Shown: one piece after another, positions 15,642 to 23,647 of the stretch
How positions within the stretch are numbered: position 1 is the stretch's first letter
Layout: every line of letters starts with the position of its first letter
NCBI RefSeq assembly: GCF_050030965.1
Contig: NZ_CP188297.1
Span: 2,170,001-2,234,000 of the forward strand
Source of the DNA: Glutamicibacter sp002979865
GTDB lineage: Bacteria > Actinomycetota > Actinomycetes > Actinomycetales > Micrococcaceae
Direction of reading: 5' to 3'
Length of the DNA stretch: 64,000 nt
Made by a program: the position numbers and the translations under genes
Notes under the pieces: generated by a model
Told to the model about the DNA's origin: nothing
What the model saw: the letters and a program-made list of their open reading frames with translations, nothing else
Database searches by the model: none

Positions 15642-15736
15642 GTATCAAATCAGATCGCAGCCTGAACGTCGAGCATTCGGCCTGGCAAGGCTGGTACGAA
15701 CTGAACGACGAGACGGATTCGCTTGCAACCAACTAG
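15638..15736 (+). CDS. Tiny ORF (32 aa) translationally coupled to nirD
   Basis: The start overlaps the nirD stop (ATGA at 15638-15641). The peptide begins MSIKSDRSLNVEHSAWQGWY and is acidic towards its end, with two tryptophans and a tyrosine and no membrane segment. A rho-independent hairpin follows 64 bases later, so the ORF lies within the nirD transcript. It is too short for a firm call and I know no named family for it. A chance overlap is possible, but four-base coupling in an operon favours translation. Confidence 0.45.
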   Translation: MSIKSDRSLNVEHSAWQGWYELNDETDSLATN

Positions 15737-15800
15737 CTCCGGCTATCGCATTTTCCAGCGGTGGCGTGCAAGAATAAGGCAACTCGCATCATCATCCAAA

Positions 15801-15840
15801 CGCAGGGACGAAAGCTCACGGCTTTCGTCCCTGCGATTTT
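15801..15840. terminator. Rho-independent terminator after nirD / nasB
   Basis: A perfect 15-bp stem (15801-15815 with 15821-15835) with a 5-base loop is followed by ATTTT. It lies between the convergent nirD and nasB transcripts and has A-rich flanking on the left, so it can serve both strands. Confidence 0.9.
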
Positions 15841-15904
15841 GCGTTCCGGCCGGGCATAGGCAAGGGCGGCCAGCTAGCTGGGAGCCGACCGCCCATTGGA
15901 GCCA

Positions 15905-17395
15905 TTACGCCAGGGCAGGCGCCTTGGCCAGCAACTCTTCGATCTTCGCTTTGCACCCGCCGCATCCGGTGCCCGCACGGCAGTTCTCGCCGACCTCGGC
16001 GACGGTGGTGCAACCAGCGCCTACAGCATGGGTTACCTGGCCGTAGGTAGCGCCCGAACAGCGGCACAGCTGATCATCATCGCTGGGGATAGCAGCGATT
16101 TGATCCGTTGCCGGATCATCCAGCCGCAAGAGGGCCGAACGGTCTTCAGGCAACGCGGTGGCCCGTTCATAGGCCAGCACGAGTTCGGCACTGGTTTGCG
16201 GCAATCCCATGGCCAGGAATCCGGTGACCGTATCCTGCCGGGTGACGATCTTCAGGTACCGTCCGCGCGCAGGATCTGCATAGACGGTTGCCTGCAGATC
16301 GGTATCGTCCCAATAACCGGCGCTGATATCGCCGGCTGCAGTCAGCTCGATGCCTTGTCCCTTGAGCATCAATACATCAGAAGCAGAGAAGTCCGGGGCA
16401 GCAAGCGGCTCGGAGCCAGAGGAACCAGCCAGCCGCAACAACTGCTGGGACAACCATGCGGCTTGTGCCCAGCCCGGGGCCAGCAGTCCGACCGGTGGCT
16501 GTCCGGCAACTTCGGCACAGTCGCCGAGGGCGAAAATTCGCTGCTCGGTATCGGCGCAAAGGAATTCATCAGTCTTAATACCGCGGCCCACCGGTAATCC
16601 GCAGCCCGAGGCCAGCTCTGTTCTGGCTCTCACACCCGTGGAAATGAGCAGGGCATCAGCCTGGATCAGTCCGTGGGTGGAAGTCATCAGGCCGGTGAAA
16701 CCCTGTGCATCCTTCTGAATGCCACTGGCCTTCGCACCAGGGATCACCTCGACACCTGCTTCACGCAGATTACGCGTCAGCAGCGCCCCTCCATCTGCAT
16801 CCACGACGCGTCCCAAGGGAGCCGGACCATGATGCACCAGCACCGGTTGGGCGCCGGTGCGCGCAATGGCCAAGGCCGCCTCGATACCCAGAACTCCGCC
16901 GCCGAGAATTAAAATGCGTTGGCCCAGACCGATCGATTCCCGCAGCTGGTGGGCGTCATCCACCGTGCGCAGCGCGAAAACTCCGGCTGGCAGTGAAGCA
17001 TCAGCGTGCGGATCGAAATTCAGGCCGTTGAGCGTGGGGATTACCGCTCGGGCGCCGGTGGCGAAAACAAGCCGGTCGTAGGACACATAGTCGTTGCCGC
17101 CCAGATGGATCCGGCGCCGTGAGCGATCGATGCCGGTAGCCTGCACGCCCAAGCGCACGTCGACTCCGGCATCGGCCAAGCGCTGCGGATCCACCATGCC
17201 CAAATGCCCGAACTCGGCGGCTCCCACTGCCAGTTCAGCGAGCAGCACACGGTTGTAGGCCAGGTGGTCTTCGGCGCTGATGATGGTGATGGCGCAGTGG
17301 CCGGCCGCCGCTGCCGGGAGCAGCCCTTCGACAAGGGACGCGGCGACGGGGCCGAAGCCAATGATGATAATGCGTTGCGGGCGTTGCTCGTTCAT
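15905..17395 (-). CDS. nasB: Assimilatory nitrate reductase electron-transfer subunit (FAD, BFD-type [2Fe-2S])
   Basis: The protein has 496 residues. The N-terminal part is a two-dinucleotide-fold FAD/NAD(P)H oxidoreductase (IIIIGFGPVAASLVEGLL at about 9-26, ILILGGGVLGIEAALAIA near 145, FALGDCAEV near 285). The C-terminus carries a BFD-like [2Fe-2S] domain with four cysteines (CRCSGATYGQ and ENCRAGTGCGGC). It resembles the N-terminal half of NirB and would pass electrons from NAD(P)H to the nitrate reductase catalytic subunit. Its ATG overlaps the nasC stop by 4 bases. The symbol follows the Bacillus usage; names differ between organisms. Confidence 0.88.
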   Translation of the reverse strand: MNEQRPQRIIIIGFGPVAASLVEGLLPAAAAGHCAITIISAEDHLAYNRVLLAELAVGAAEFGHLGMVDPQRLADAGVDVRLGVQATGIDRSRRRIHLGGNDYVSYDRLVFATGARAVIPTLNGLNFDPHADASLPAGVFALRTVDDAHQLRESIGLGQRILILGGGVLGIEAALAIARTGAQPVLVHHGPAPLGRVVDADGGALLTRNLREAGVEVIPGAKASGIQKDAQGFTGLMTSTHGLIQADALLISTGVRARTELASGCGLPVGRGIKTDEFLCADTEQRIFALGDCAEVAGQPPVGLLAPGWAQAAWLSQQLLRLAGSSGSEPLAAPDFSASDVLMLKGQGIELTAAGDISAGYWDDTDLQATVYADPARGRYLKIVTRQDTVTGFLAMGLPQTSAELVLAYERATALPEDRSALLRLDDPATDQIAAIPSDDDQLCRCSGATYGQVTHAVGAGCTTVAEVGENCRAGTGCGGCKAKIEELLAKAPALA

Positions 17396-19527
17396 TGTTC
17401 CTCTTTCACAGCGCTCAGCGAAACATGGGCGTGCTTGAATTCCGGCATCTTGCTGCGCGGGTCGACCTTCGCCTCGGTCAGCAGGTTTGCGGTACCGGAA
17501 TCCGGGTAGTGGAAGGGCAAGAAGACCGTGTCCAGCCGGGCATCAACGGTCAGCCGTGCGCGGGCGGTGACTTCACCGCGTTCATTGCTGATCACGACCT
17601 TTTGTCCTTGGACAATCCGGTGGGCCAGCGCGGTTGCTGGATGGATTTCCAGCAGCGGTTCCGGTGCGGCCTGGACCAGCTCGGGGACCCGGCGCGTCTG
17701 GGCGCCAGACTGGTAGTGCTCCAGCAGCCGGCCGGTCACCAGGGACACGGCCGACTTACTCATCCGGGGCTCCGATTGGAAAGCAACTGGCACCAGCACT
17801 GCACGCCGATCCGCATGGGCAAAACCGTTAAGGAATAGCCGAGGGGTTCCATTGCGGATGCCGCGCTCGGCCTTCACCTCGGTGCCTGCAGGGCACGGCC
17901 AGTAGATGGCCGCCCCGGCATCGAGGTCATCCCAACGCACTCCCGAGTAGTCCGCTAGTCCACCGGCTGAAGCCAATTTGAGTTCTTCGAAGACTTCTCG
18001 GGCATCGGGGGAGAAGTGGCCGGGAGCATCCAGGCGTTGGGCGAGCTGGGCGAGGATCCACAGTTCGCCGCGCGCATGTTCCGGTGCCGCCAAGGCAGCG
18101 CGGCGGCGCAGGATCCGCCCCTCCAAGTTGGTCATGCTGCCTTCTTCTTCAGCCCATTGCAGCACCGGCAAGACCAGGTCCGCTTGGGCTGCGGTCTCCG
18201 AGAGGAAAAAGTCGCAGACCACCAGGAAATCCAGCCTGGACAGTGCGTGGATCACGCGCGACGCATCGGGTGCGGAGATCACCGGGTTGGCCCCGTGGAC
18301 CATCAGCATGCGCGGACCGGTGGGGGTACCTAGCGCGTCGAGGAGTTCAACGGCGGGAAGCCCGGGACCGGGAATGGTTTCGGGGTCAACACCCCAGACG
18401 CGGGCTACATGCGCACGGTGTTCCGGGTCGGTGATCTTGCGGTAGCCGGGAAGCTGGTCGCACTTTTGCCCGTGTTCCCGACCGCCCTGCCCGTTGCCCT
18501 GGCCGGTGATGGTGCCGTAGCCGCCGGCCAGGGTTCCGGGCAAGCCGAGCAGCAGCGCGAGGTTGATCGCGGCGGTGACCGTATCGGTGCCGTTGGAATG
18601 CTGCTCGATGCCGCGGCCGGTGAGGATGTAGACCGGCTTGCCGCCGGCCTTCGCTTCGCTGGCTGCCTGCGCCAAGGCCCGGGCGGTGTGCCGGATCTGC
18701 TCGGCAGGAACACCGGTGACCTGGGCGGTGCGTTCTGGCCACCAGCTGGCTAAGGAGGCTTTCAAAGAATCGAAACCGTTGGTGCGGGCGGCCAAGTAGC
18801 TGGTATCGGCCAGGGACTCGGCCATCAGCACGTGGGCCAAGCCCAGCAGCAGCGGTAGGTCGGTGGCCGGGGTTGGCTGCAGGTGCCAGCCAGCATTATC
18901 GGCGCAGAGCTTGGCTGTTGCAGAACGCCGCGGATCAACCACTATCAGCCCGCCGTTCTCACGGGCTCCGGCCAGATGCCGGACAAAGGGCGGCATCGTA
19001 TCGGCGACATTGGAACCGAGCATCAGGATCATCCCGGCCGAATCCAGATCAGCCAGCGGGAAAGGCAATCCCCGGTCCAAGCCGAAGGCGCGGTTGGTGC
19101 CGGCGGCTGCCGAGGACATGCAGAACCGTCCGTTGTAGTCGATCCGCGAGGTACCTAGGGCCAGCCGCGCGAACTTGCCCAGCTGGTAGGCCTTTTCATT
19201 GGTCAGCGAACCGGAACCGAAGACCGCGAGTGCGTCGGCTCCGGATTCGGCCCGGATGCCCAGCGCCTTTTCGGCAACCAGATCCAGCGCATGCTCCCAG
19301 CTAACCGGGGCAAAGCTTCCATCGGGCTGGCGGAGCAGGGGTGATTGCAGGCGTTCTGGGTGATCGAGCAGCGTGGCGGCGCTATAGCCTTTGCGGCACA
19401 GCGCCCCGCCATTGGTCTCGAAGTCCCGTCCCCTCAGGCTCACCGGTTCGGTGCCGTGATCCTGCTGGTTGGATTCCAAGGTGATGCCGCACTGCAGGGC
19501 GCAATAGGGGCAATGAGTGTCGGTCAT
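17392..19527 (-). CDS. nasC: Assimilatory nitrate reductase catalytic subunit (molybdopterin)
   Basis: The protein has 711 residues from the ATG at 19527, which follows the narK stop after one base (TAGGATG); an extra 14 codons upstream are open but unlikely. The N-terminal [4Fe-4S] ligands are CPYCALQCG at about residues 5-13 and GALCRKGY near 45. The molybdopterin body includes DYNGRFCMSSAAAGTNRAFG, LMLGSNVADTMPPFVRH and GQGNGQGGREHGQKCDQLPG, with a MopB C-terminal domain. Together these indicate the cytoplasmic assimilatory enzyme that reduces nitrate to nitrite. It is the middle gene of the narK-nasC-nasB operon. Confidence 0.95.
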   Translation of the reverse strand: MTDTHCPYCALQCGITLESNQQDHGTEPVSLRGRDFETNGGALCRKGYSAATLLDHPERLQSPLLRQPDGSFAPVSWEHALDLVAEKALGIRAESGADALAVFGSGSLTNEKAYQLGKFARLALGTSRIDYNGRFCMSSAAAGTNRAFGLDRGLPFPLADLDSAGMILMLGSNVADTMPPFVRHLAGARENGGLIVVDPRRSATAKLCADNAGWHLQPTPATDLPLLLGLAHVLMAESLADTSYLAARTNGFDSLKASLASWWPERTAQVTGVPAEQIRHTARALAQAASEAKAGGKPVYILTGRGIEQHSNGTDTVTAAINLALLLGLPGTLAGGYGTITGQGNGQGGREHGQKCDQLPGYRKITDPEHRAHVARVWGVDPETIPGPGLPAVELLDALGTPTGPRMLMVHGANPVISAPDASRVIHALSRLDFLVVCDFFLSETAAQADLVLPVLQWAEEEGSMTNLEGRILRRRAALAAPEHARGELWILAQLAQRLDAPGHFSPDAREVFEELKLASAGGLADYSGVRWDDLDAGAAIYWPCPAGTEVKAERGIRNGTPRLFLNGFAHADRRAVLVPVAFQSEPRMSKSAVSLVTGRLLEHYQSGAQTRRVPELVQAAPEPLLEIHPATALAHRIVQGQKVVISNERGEVTARARLTVDARLDTVFLPFHYPDSGTANLLTEAKVDPRSKMPEFKHAHVSLSAVKEEQ

Positions 19528-19528
19528 C

Positions 19529-20938
19529 CTAGACTCCGTGCTGGGCGAAACGGGTGCCTGAGCGTGCATAGGCGAACCATGCGGTGGCCATGAGCAGCAG
19601 GTAGACCGCGATGAAGATGATGAACGCCGTGGTGTAGGCGCCGGTGCTGGATAAGGACAGTCCCAAGGCCTGGGGAATCAGGAAGCCGCCGTAGGCGCCA
19701 ATGGCCGAGATCAAACCGAGAGCGGCGGCCGCCTTGCGCGAAGAATCCACCTGGCTTGCCTGTTTTCCCTCGTCGCTCAGGGCAAAGACTGCCGGGATCA
19801 TGCGGTAGGTCGAGCCATTGCCGATGCCGCTTGCGGTGAAGAGCAGCAAGAACAGGAATAGAAACATCCAGAAGTTGGCCCGTGGCAGGCTGAGCACTAG
19901 CGCAGCGGTAATCAAGGCCATGGCTCCGAAAGTCGCCACGGTGATGCGTGCGCCGCCGAGCTTGTCAGCGATCTTGCCTCCGTATGGACGGGCCAGGGAC
20001 GCGACCAGCGGGCCAAGGAAGGCCAAGGTGATGGTTGCGGTGCCCAACGGCAAGGCCGCGTATTCGGGGAAAGTGTCAACGATCAGCTTGGGGAATACTG
20101 CCGAGAATCCGATGAAGGAGCCGAAGGTTCCCACATACAGTGCGGAGATGATCCACAGGTGCTTTACCTTCAGGCAGGCAATGGCGCCGCGGATATCTGA
20201 GCGGGCCGACGACAGGTTGTGCATGTATTTCCAGGCACCCCATGCGGAGAGCAGAATCAACGGGATCCAGAGCATCCCTGCCAGCGGAAGCTGCAACGCC
20301 CCGGCGGCGAAGACCGTGACAATGACCGGTACAAGCAGCTGGGCGACCGCCGCGCCGAGGTTGCCGCCGGCGGCGTTGAGGCCCAACGCCCATCCCTTGC
20401 GGGAAGCGGGGTAGAAATAGGTGATATTAGCCATCGAGGAAGCGAAATTTCCGCCGCCGAAGCCGGTCAGCGCCGCAAGGCTGAGCATGACCCAGAATGG
20501 CGTGGACGGATCAGCCAGGGCCAGCGAAATGCCGCCGGCCGGAATCAGCAGGAGCAGCGCGGAAATGACCGTCCAGTTGCGCCCGCCGAAACGGGCCACC
20601 ATGAACGTGTAGGGGATGCGCAAGGTGGCACCGACGAGGCTCGGGATGGAGATCAGCCAGAACAGCTGCGTGGTGCTGTAGCTGAATCCCGCTACTGGAA
20701 GATAGACCACGACAATGGCGAAAAGCTGCCAAACGCTGAATCCGAGGAACTCGGCGAAGATGGACCACTTGAGGTTTTGGCTGGCTACCGCAGATCCGGT
20801 GCGCTTCCAGAATTCTGGATCCTCCGGGGTCCAGTTGCTGACCCAGCGTCCCGGTTGCACTTGCAGTGCCTGCGATGTGTCAGATGCTTCTAGCTGTGCG
20901 CTCACGTTATCCGATCCCTTCTCTAGCACTTGATGCAT
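19529..20938 (-). CDS. narK: Nitrate/nitrite MFS transporter (NarK/NasA type)
   Basis: The protein has 469 residues and twelve predicted membrane helices. The nitrate signature is present as GFGGGNFASSMANITYFYP, and a second glycine-rich helix reads TASGIGNGSTYRMIPAVFA. A hydrophilic N-terminus of about 60 residues precedes the first helix. The ATG at 20938 has GAGAAG upstream; a GTG at 20905 preceded by GAGAAGGG is an equally good start. It is the first gene of a tightly packed minus-strand operon with nasC and nasB and should import nitrate, export nitrite, or both. The 436-base upstream region holds a GlnR-like element. Confidence 0.93.
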   Translation of the reverse strand: MHQVLEKGSDNVSAQLEASDTSQALQVQPGRWVSNWTPEDPEFWKRTGSAVASQNLKWSIFAEFLGFSVWQLFAIVVVYLPVAGFSYSTTQLFWLISIPSLVGATLRIPYTFMVARFGGRNWTVISALLLLIPAGGISLALADPSTPFWVMLSLAALTGFGGGNFASSMANITYFYPASRKGWALGLNAAGGNLGAAVAQLLVPVIVTVFAAGALQLPLAGMLWIPLILLSAWGAWKYMHNLSSARSDIRGAIACLKVKHLWIISALYVGTFGSFIGFSAVFPKLIVDTFPEYAALPLGTATITLAFLGPLVASLARPYGGKIADKLGGARITVATFGAMALITAALVLSLPRANFWMFLFLFLLLFTASGIGNGSTYRMIPAVFALSDEGKQASQVDSSRKAAAALGLISAIGAYGGFLIPQALGLSLSSTGAYTTAFIIFIAVYLLLMATAWFAYARSGTRFAQHGV

Positions 20939-21374
20939 CTGAGCTTCTCAAAGAGGTATTTCGCCTAGGTGCTCAGGTTGTTGCGCCGAAGGGAACTTAA
21001 ATTCACCCGCCGGATCGGTGCGCCGATAGGCGGCTGTAATGTGTTGGAAACCCGAGCGCCGGGGCAAGGATCCAGCTTCGGGAGTCGCGGCGCTGGAGGG
21101 AGGGGCCAGTCCCGTCGGATCGCTGCTAGTGGGAGAGGGGATGAGCGGCAAGACGGCAAGTTTTTGTTCATGATGCGAAAAAGAGATTTCAAAAGAATTG
21201 TTGCGTGCGTCACAATCCGCTGATAATCTCGTAGCTGTCTATGGCGGGCACCCACCTGATGGGTCGCTATCTACCGGGCATGCAACTGATCGATTTCAGG
21301 TGACAAGCGCAACCGGTAGCTAGCGCCAAGCAGCGCGCTGCGGTTCTCTTGTCCAAAGCATGAGGAGCCACGCG
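20939..21374. promoter_or_regulatory. narK / guanine-deaminase divergent intergenic region
   Basis: No gene is supported in these 436 bases. Near narK a GlnR-like element GTAAT-N6-GAAAC lies at 21036-21051 (one mismatch to GTNAC-N6-GAAAC). Near the deaminase a folded leader is predicted: ACCCA/TGGGT hairpin (21250-21264), a long-range helix GCTA..TACCGG (21266-21277) with CCGGTA..TAGC (21313-21324), and an inner hairpin CTGA/TCAG (21286-21299). Confidence 0.4.
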
Positions 21375-21860
21375 ATGAGCGTTACTACCACTGGCCAAGA
21401 CTATCTTTCGATGGCCATCGATATTGCCACCACAAATGTCCACAACGCCGGCGGGCCTTTCGGCGCCGTCGTGGTCGCCCCCGACGGCCAGGTCTTCGAA
21501 GGGGTCAACCGCGTCACGGCCAACAATGATCCATCGGCGCACGCCGAAGTGGTGGCCATCCGTACCGCGGCCGCCGCCTTGGGGACCTTCGACTTGAGCG
21601 GCTGCGTGCTCTACAGCAGCTGCGAACCCTGCCCAATGTGCCTGGCCACCTCGCTGTGGGCACGCATCGGCAAGGTCTTCTTCGCGGCCAACAGGCATGA
21701 TGCGGCTGCCGCCGGATTCGACGACGCGGTGTTCTACGACTACTTCGAAGCAAAATCCAACCGCTCGCTGATGCCGGTGAACTGCTTCCAGTCCGAAGGC
21801 GGCGAGCACCTGTTGCCGTTCAAGGCATGGGATTCGCAAGAATCCCGGACCGACTACTAA
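21375..21860 (+). CDS. Nucleoside/guanine deaminase (zinc-dependent CDA superfamily)
   Basis: The protein has 161 residues from the ATG at 21375, which has GAGGA 8 bases upstream. The zinc site is complete: HAEVVAIR near residue 56 (His ligand and catalytic Glu) and SCEPCPMC near 83-90 (two Cys ligands). Length and the GGPFGAVVV opening fit the bacterial GuaD-type guanine deaminases. The reaction would be guanine to xanthine plus ammonia. It is the first gene of a run with an AzgA-type permease 12 bases downstream and xanthine dehydrogenase after that, which makes guanine a sensible substrate. Confidence 0.9.
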   Translation: MSVTTTGQDYLSMAIDIATTNVHNAGGPFGAVVVAPDGQVFEGVNRVTANNDPSAHAEVVAIRTAAAALGTFDLSGCVLYSSCEPCPMCLATSLWARIGKVFFAANRHDAAAAGFDDAVFYDYFEAKSNRSLMPVNCFQSEGGEHLLPFKAWDSQESRTDY

Positions 21861-21872
21861 AGGTCCAGGACC

Positions 21873-23375
21873 ATGACCACGACAAGTCGCTTGCCAGCTG
21901 GCCCCCAGGGCACGCAGCGCGGCAGCAAGCCGCGCCGGCCGGGTGGGCCGGGCGGCATCCTGGATGCGTTCTTCAGCATCACCGAACGCGGGTCCACGCT
22001 GGCGCGGGAATTGCGCGGCGGGATCGTCACCTTCTTCACGATGGCCTACATCGTGATCCTCAACCCGCTGATCCTCGGCGGATTCAGCGCCGAGGCCGCA
22101 CCCGTGGATGTGGCCGGCAACTGGCTTCCGGCCGCGCAGGTCGGGGCCATGACCTCGCTGACTGCCGGGGCCATGACCATCCTGTTCGGGCTGATCGCCA
22201 ACCTGCCCTTCGGCCTGGCCGCCGGGCTGGGCATCAACTCCTTCCTAGCCGTCTCGGTGATCCAGGACGTCACCTGGCCCGAGGCCATGGGGCTGGTGGT
22301 GGTCAACGGCGTGCTGATCGTCCTGTTCGGGATGACCGGGGTGCGCACCGCGATCTTCCGGGCCATCCCCAAGGATCTGAAGGCCGCCATTACGGTGGGC
22401 ATCGGGCTGTTCATCACCTTCATCGGGTTCGTGGACTCCGGCTTCGTCACCCGTACCGCCGCCGGGCCTCCGGTGCAGCTGGGCGATGGCGGGTCGATCG
22501 TCTCGATCCCGACCATGGTCTTCGTGGTGGGCCTGCTGATCATGGGCGCGCTGGTGGCCCGCGGGGTGCAGGGCGCGATCCTGATCGGCATCGTGATCTC
22601 CACGGTGCTGGCGATGATCGCCGAGCTGGTGTTCAGGATCGGGCCAGCCGGCGCGGATAACCCGCATGGCTGGCACCTGAACATGCCGGTGCTGCAGGGA
22701 AATATCGTCTCGTTGCCGGATTTGTCGCTGGCCGGGGAGTTCGACCTGTTCGGATCCTTCGGGCGGATCGGCGCGCTGGCGGCGACGATGCTGGTGTTCA
22801 CCTTGGTGTTCACGAACTTCTTCGACGCCATGGGCACCATGACCGGACTGGCCAAGAATGCCGGTCTGGCGCGCAAGGACGGCACCTTCCCGCGGCTGAA
22901 GGCCGCGTTCGTGGTCGAGGGCCTGGGCGCGGTGGCCGGAGGCATGGGCTCGTCCTCCTCCAATACCGTCTACGTGGATTCGGCGGCCGGCATCGGGGAA
23001 GGAGCGCGCACCGGGCTGGCTTCGGTCATCACCGGCGTGCTGTTCCTGGGTTCGATGTTCTTCACGCCGCTGACCTCCGTGGTTCCCATCGAGGTGGCTG
23101 CCGCGGCACTGGTTCTGGTGGGCACCTTGATGTGCGCGCAGATCCGCGAGATCAACTTCAAGCGGTTCTCCAGCGCCATGCCGGCGTTCCTCACCCTGAT
23201 CACCATGCCGTTGACCTACTCCATTGCCAATGGCATTGGCGCAGGGTTCATCGCCTGGGTGGTGGTGAACACCGCGGCCGGGCGGTATGCCAAGATCCAC
23301 CCGCTGCTGTGGGTGGTGGCGCTGGGCTTCCTGGTGTACTTCGCACGGGGCCCGATTACGGCCCTACTGGCCTGA
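21873..23375 (+). CDS. AzgA/PbuG-type purine permease (hypoxanthine/guanine/adenine)
   Basis: The protein has 500 residues with about 12-14 membrane segments. The AzgA-like NCS2 branch is shown by FFSITERGSTLARELRGGIV followed by TFFTMAYIVILNPLIL, and by FTNFFDAMGTMTGLAKNAG and SSSSNTVYVDSAAGI. This branch imports hypoxanthine, guanine and adenine with protons, unlike the xanthine/urate type at 8698-10179. An AGGTCCAGGACC ribosome-binding region precedes the ATG and the gene lies 12 bases behind the deaminase. The N-terminal 30 residues are Gly/Pro/Arg-rich and not part of the family core. Confidence 0.92.
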   Translation: MTTTSRLPAGPQGTQRGSKPRRPGGPGGILDAFFSITERGSTLARELRGGIVTFFTMAYIVILNPLILGGFSAEAAPVDVAGNWLPAAQVGAMTSLTAGAMTILFGLIANLPFGLAAGLGINSFLAVSVIQDVTWPEAMGLVVVNGVLIVLFGMTGVRTAIFRAIPKDLKAAITVGIGLFITFIGFVDSGFVTRTAAGPPVQLGDGGSIVSIPTMVFVVGLLIMGALVARGVQGAILIGIVISTVLAMIAELVFRIGPAGADNPHGWHLNMPVLQGNIVSLPDLSLAGEFDLFGSFGRIGALAATMLVFTLVFTNFFDAMGTMTGLAKNAGLARKDGTFPRLKAAFVVEGLGAVAGGMGSSSSNTVYVDSAAGIGEGARTGLASVITGVLFLGSMFFTPLTSVVPIEVAAAALVLVGTLMCAQIREINFKRFSSAMPAFLTLITMPLTYSIANGIGAGFIAWVVVNTAAGRYAKIHPLLWVVALGFLVYFARGPITALLA

Positions 23376-23647
23376 GTTGATACGGGCTATAGTAAGGATC
23401 CACTGAGGTGAGGTGGCTCACCTTGATGGTTTGCATGGATGTGAATGATCCGAATTCTGGAGGGTAATCATGGGCGGATGCCTCGCCTGGTCCAAGGGCC
23501 AGATAGCGCACGGAAACTGATCCCGCCGCAGCACGCGGCGGCGCCCTGGACGAGCCTGGAACCTCCGGCAGGGCGCCAGATCCCACCCATCATCCAATTC
23601 ATTCATGGTGCGTCCGGCGATACCCGGGCGCAGGAGGTGTCAACGGC
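23376..23647 (+). promoter_or_regulatory. Leader of xdhABC with a hairpin and a possible 16-codon leader peptide
   Basis: A 7-bp stem (AGGTGAG 23406-23412, CTCACCT 23417-23423) lies just after the AzgA stop. At 23470-23520 an ORF of 16 codons (MGGCLAWSKGQIAHGN) has a good GGAGGG site upstream. It ends 127 bases before xdhA and may be a leader peptide. A strong AGGAGGT precedes xdhA. Confidence 0.35.

Noticed and set aside
21250..21374. Assignment of the leader to a known riboswitch class (SAM, guanidine, purine, ZTP)
   Set aside because: The conserved loop sequences of these classes are not present, so only an unassigned structured leader is reported.
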